From: UBA1926 sp036732005
GTDB lineage: Bacteria > Planctomycetota > Phycisphaerae > Phycisphaerales > UBA1924
Direction of reading: 5' to 3'
Assembly (NCBI GenBank): GCA_036732005.1
Contig: DAINDF010000001.1
Coordinates: 62,001-126,000 of the forward strand
DNA: 64,000 nucleotides
Part shown: piece by piece, positions 62,101-64,000 of the stretch
Position numbering within the stretch: position 1 is the first letter of the stretch
Layout of the letters: each line of letters opens with the position of its first letter
The notes under the pieces: model-generated
Told to the model about the DNA's origin: nothing
The model's database searches: none
Seen by the model: the letters and a program-made list of their open reading frames with translations, nothing else
Position numbers and translations under genes: made by a program

Positions 62101-63611
62101 ACTTCTCTCGGGGGGTTCTGCCCGAGCGCGCCCAGCGAGCGATACCGCCCCGGCGCCACCTCCAGCGGGTTGAGTTGCACGCCCGACGCCTCGGCCTCGC
62201 GGAGCGCCTCGCCCACCGCCCGGCTCAGGTACGCGTCGCCCCCGACCGCACTCCGATCCAACGCCGCGACGAACGGGAAATACCACGCCTCAGACTCGCC
62301 GCACCACCGCTTGAACCGCTCCAGACGCTCGGCCTCGGAAGCCGACAAGGCCGGTCCGGTCGGCGCGTCCGTCTCGCCGGCGACCGCCGGCGCGGACGAT
62401 GGCCCAGGGGCCGCCGCCACGGCCGGAGCCGGCTCCGCCGGGGCTTGCGACGAGCCCGTCTCATCCCCTCCACCCCGCAGCGCCATCACGACGATCACGC
62501 CCAGGACGAGCACCACCGCGGCCACGATGACGGCGATGAGCATCTGCCTCTGGTTCTTCGAGGCCGCCTTGTCGTCGGGCCGTTTCCTCGCCGCCCGCAG
62601 GAACGGCGCGAGCCGGTCCGACGGCGCGTCGATGAACGCCGGGTCGAGCTCCCTCGCCTCCCCCGACCTCGCCTGCTCGAGCATCGCCGCCACGGCGTCG
62701 CTCGTCTCCGTGGAGATGGTGTAAGGGATGTCGGTCGTGAGCGGGTAGGCCTCGAGCGAGCCCTGAAGGCACGCGAGCTGGGTGGTCGAGGGCTCGCCGA
62801 CGATGACATCAAGCCAGGGCCGGTCGTCCTTGGAGATCAGCAGCACGGGGGCCAACTGGTCAACCCGGGAGAGCAGCAGCCTCGCCCAAACCGACCACGA
62901 CTCCGCCTCCGTTTCGAACACCCGGGGCACGCGCATGTGCTGGGCCCGGATCTCGAGCGTGCGCGACCTGCTGCCCGTCGCCTGACGCTCGGGACGCAGG
63001 TACGCGGTCAGATCGCGCTCCATCTGGTAGACGACCCGGCACAGACCCTGCCCATCCGGCCCCATTACAGAGGCCGACGCAAGACGGGACGCCGAAGGCT
63101 CGACCTCCAGCGGCTTGCCCGTCACCGCGGGCGTGCGCCCCGCCTGCTCGCGCAGATCCGCCCTCGCCCGATCCACCGCGGAGATGACAGCCGCCGCCGT
63201 CGTCGCCGCCTTGCACTCCGCCTCGAGGCGGCGCAGCCCCTCGAGCACCGGCCCCGCGATGAACGCCAGCGGGAGCGAGCGGCACATCGCGCAGACGATC
63301 ATCGGGTACTTCTTCCGACCCTTGCCGTCGCTCGAAGACCACATCCGCCCGACCAGCACGCCCTCGGGGTGACGCCACAGGAAACTGTGCGAGAACCCCT
63401 CGTCACGGGAGGCCTCGTCCATCGCCTCCCAGGTCCCCGCCCCGATCACGCCCCCGATGCCGTCGACATACACCTGACGCTTCAACGCGACCAGGCGGTC
63501 GGTCTCCAGCCCGATGTCGTCGAGGTGATCGTTCCAGCCGGGGTGCTTCCCGATCGCCGCGAGCCACAGGCGCTCGTCGAGATTCACCATCGATGATTCT
63601 CGCTTGGACAT
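59109..63611 (-). CDS. Type VI-associated fusion: TagF/ImpM-like, membrane helix, formylglycine-enzyme-like domain
   Basis: 1,500 residues. The N-terminal ~165 residues resemble TagF/ImpM, a post-translational brake on type VI secretion (IGKHPGWNDHL, PEGVLVGRMWSSSDGKGRKKYPMIVC). A cytoplasmic stretch to ~350 leads to one membrane helix (~354-376, MLIAVIVAAVVLVLGVIVVMAL in part). A Pro/Ala linker and a ~750-residue helical Ala/Arg/Glu-rich region follow. The last ~240 residues are a sulfatase-modifying-factor/FGE-like fold (LPLAGEWAAAYAALG, HLVGNVAEYVL, GGWGDG, GFADVGFRLAFSSGG). FGE-like proteins occur in T6SS loci with the PpkA/PppA/TagF regulators. The catalytic Cys pair of true FGE is not evident. 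The gene starts 33 bases after tssM. Confidence 0.7.
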   Translation of the reverse strand: MSKRESSMVNLDERLWLAAIGKHPGWNDHLDDIGLETDRLVALKRQVYVDGIGGVIGAGTWEAMDEASRDEGFSHSFLWRHPEGVLVGRMWSSSDGKGRKKYPMIVCAMCRSLPLAFIAGPVLEGLRRLEAECKAATTAAAVISAVDRARADLREQAGRTPAVTGKPLEVEPSASRLASASVMGPDGQGLCRVVYQMERDLTAYLRPERQATGSRSRTLEIRAQHMRVPRVFETEAESWSVWARLLLSRVDQLAPVLLISKDDRPWLDVIVGEPSTTQLACLQGSLEAYPLTTDIPYTISTETSDAVAAMLEQARSGEARELDPAFIDAPSDRLAPFLRAARKRPDDKAASKNQRQMLIAVIVAAVVLVLGVIVVMALRGGGDETGSSQAPAEPAPAVAAAPGPSSAPAVAGETDAPTGPALSASEAERLERFKRWCGESEAWYFPFVAALDRSAVGGDAYLSRAVGEALREAEASGVQLNPLEVAPGRYRSLGALGQNPPREVAGADYESAIGSALSHIDSVRRAIGTQWPSHDALRRVSAGVESRGESLPAEIAGILADLSSEAGADAARGVSALVALGGEPVGLASALEAVESAAGSVAETGAPEQAAWLRRVRVSPRAGGGDAKAWMTAAVARAREVAFLGEELRGAAGTLLPRVDPALLAEAMGSADGSDAEGDLRVWLAAVKDPALRLLDPGEDPRARFASGGSGEAISTRLAEVAGGGEMSPELRALADRAARWADEFRAIQSLAWNEANRQEIEQGVAALLDERTAVLVAIDTVDRERRLKAETYLASLGARERLGGSSAIDRVWIEKRNALINAYEKTGDLVGLLRGVDAVVAAAESLEAALPPPAVDLGAFGEAGERVAGLIAAERERRLEKAARVAMDGSDFSGEAEAFAAWAGGLEASAEISGGASAALERWETAGLRELDTAWRGTWLGGEIPLAQVDPRVGEVAAVVDAEDRASLAGVLTSKEAAPAALFAAWSALGDAAWNWPADDRELAIDASAAARLRGAVGLLAEGRKDEVAAVITGGARARWERAARTAEDWSAFRAVAGAAPELGIDTASVEPALGFNLMVAGLLERCEAGAAIDPAAILSEAERWLAAGSFVASHGEAAEWLGTLRDAVSGRRAAEPDYRSMGPARVGWGVTQFDSGRTLKFTWTGEGGPSVILEFRLVDNGPAGAFYLLETEVPASYLFDFALKGDRASATLAVLDPDWESLGDTRPGPRVWEWRTQRGQRGVMLSRFWTNRAPADQAGDYAASLRDGIGTPTGDHPLQRISPVAAATLAAMAGCRLPLAGEWAAAYAALGSPGASDASNLRDSAFEAQRAFVGSGSVARGVTWPDDGAFIPDGATIPRGVAATFRPLTDSFLWFCPVGHGIDIPFRHLVGNVAEYVLVSAPAALMSDRGEPAGALAQVSSGGWGDGVVGVIGGSALSAPELGLTEAHPVDPAAAGSGFADVGFRLAFSSGGEAPLSVRLVALARSAPYLRGVEAGDR

Positions 63612-63644
63612 CAGTCGCCCCCGTCAATGAGCGCGCCCGGCTCG

Positions 63645-64000
63645 TCAGTCCCGCGGCCAATCCGCCGCACGCGGCCAGGTGTCCCTTAGTTGTTCCAGCG
63701 TGTCGCCATCCTTGAACTGCACGCCGATCCAGAAGACCCCGCCGCTGTCGAGCCGCAACCCGAGAGGCCACACATCGCCCGAGGCGCCGGTCACCGTCCG
63801 CTGGTCGATCGACGATGACGCAAGCGACGCGAGCGGCGCCCACCGCCCGAGCCTGGCCGCCCCCGTCGCGGCCCCACCCGAGCGGTCGATAAACCCGAAT
63901 TCCAGTTCTTTCTCAAGGGGAAGCTCGAACTCGTACTCAGGGAGGACCTCGGGGGCCCCGTCGATCTTGATGAACTCCCCCGTGCTCGACTGTACCACCA
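63645..64000 (-). CDS. tssM: Probable C terminus of TssM (IcmF), cut by the window edge
   Basis: The frame is open to the right edge, and only its last 118 residues are visible. They contain LPLEKELEFGFIDRSG, LGRWAPLASLAS and WPLGLRLDSGGVFWIGVQF. This is similar in layout to the end of TssM/IcmF, where a 'G.WA...L' motif precedes the final beta strands. Its place at the head of the type VI locus and directly before a TagF-like gene supports this. A GTG near the edge could look like a start, but there is no ribosome site, so the gene should be read as incomplete. Another type VI membrane-complex protein remains possible. Confidence 0.45.
   Translation of the reverse strand, partial: VVQSSTGEFIKIDGAPEVLPEYEFELPLEKELEFGFIDRSGGAATGAARLGRWAPLASLASSSIDQRTVTGASGDVWPLGLRLDSGGVFWIGVQFKDGDTLEQLRDTWPRAADWPRD

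Noticed and set aside
63645..63998. A complete small gene starting at a GTG near 63998
   Set aside because: There is no ribosome site and the frame continues to the window edge, so it is better read as the end of a longer type VI gene.

Overview
This is 64 kb of very GC-rich bacterial DNA, densely coded on both strands, with frequent GTG and TTG starts and little transcriptional leader sequence. The gene set suggests a member of the Planctomycetota, probably Phycisphaerae-like: a type III glutamine synthetase, tandem YHS-domain exported proteins, a very large two-partner-secretion adhesin, a TPR-sulfotransferase, a glycine-rich RRM protein and a relic of the 23S-IVS four-helix-bundle family. 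This placement is inference from gene content. No rRNA gene is present to confirm it.

Left part (1-12.3 kb). A tightly overlapping minus-strand operon runs from a KamA-type radical-SAM aminomutase through a cysteine-cluster protein into two ATP-grasp ligases, the second cut by the window edge. A divergent glycine-rich RRM gene follows. Next comes the mutagenesis cassette imuA-imuB-dnaE2, whose promoter lies inside an inverted repeat. Its dnaE2 carries an in-frame insertion that is a dead mobile element. A cupin gene and a double-YHS gene follow.

Middle part (12.6-36.5 kb). This holds mostly housekeeping and envelope functions: hflX, tRNA-Thr(CGU), a secretin-like periplasmic protein, a TPR-sulfotransferase, a one-piece gcvP, an M28/PA/PDZ peptidase, nadB with a lipoprotein and a DinB-like gene, an acyl-CoA thioesterase, a STAS protein overlapping purN, and a TPR/HEFFH/PDZ protein. 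Also here are thyA, broken by an amber codon in a patch of lost conserved residues, a four-PAS histidine kinase with its LuxR-type regulator, and glnN. Several genes have a TANNNT box only 5-9 bases before the start codon, which suggests leaderless mRNAs.

Right part (36.6-64 kb). Every gene lies on the minus strand and belongs to a type VI secretion locus: tssM (partial), a TagF-like/formylglycine-enzyme-like fusion, tssA, tssB, tssC, hcp, tagJ/impE, tssE, tssF, tssG and clpV, closed by a strong intrinsic terminator. An 11-kb two-partner-secretion pair (TpsB transporter and 2,724-residue TpsA exoprotein) lies inside this locus between the fusion gene and tssA. The tssI, tssJ, tssK and tssL genes are not in the window and would be expected to the right of it or elsewhere.
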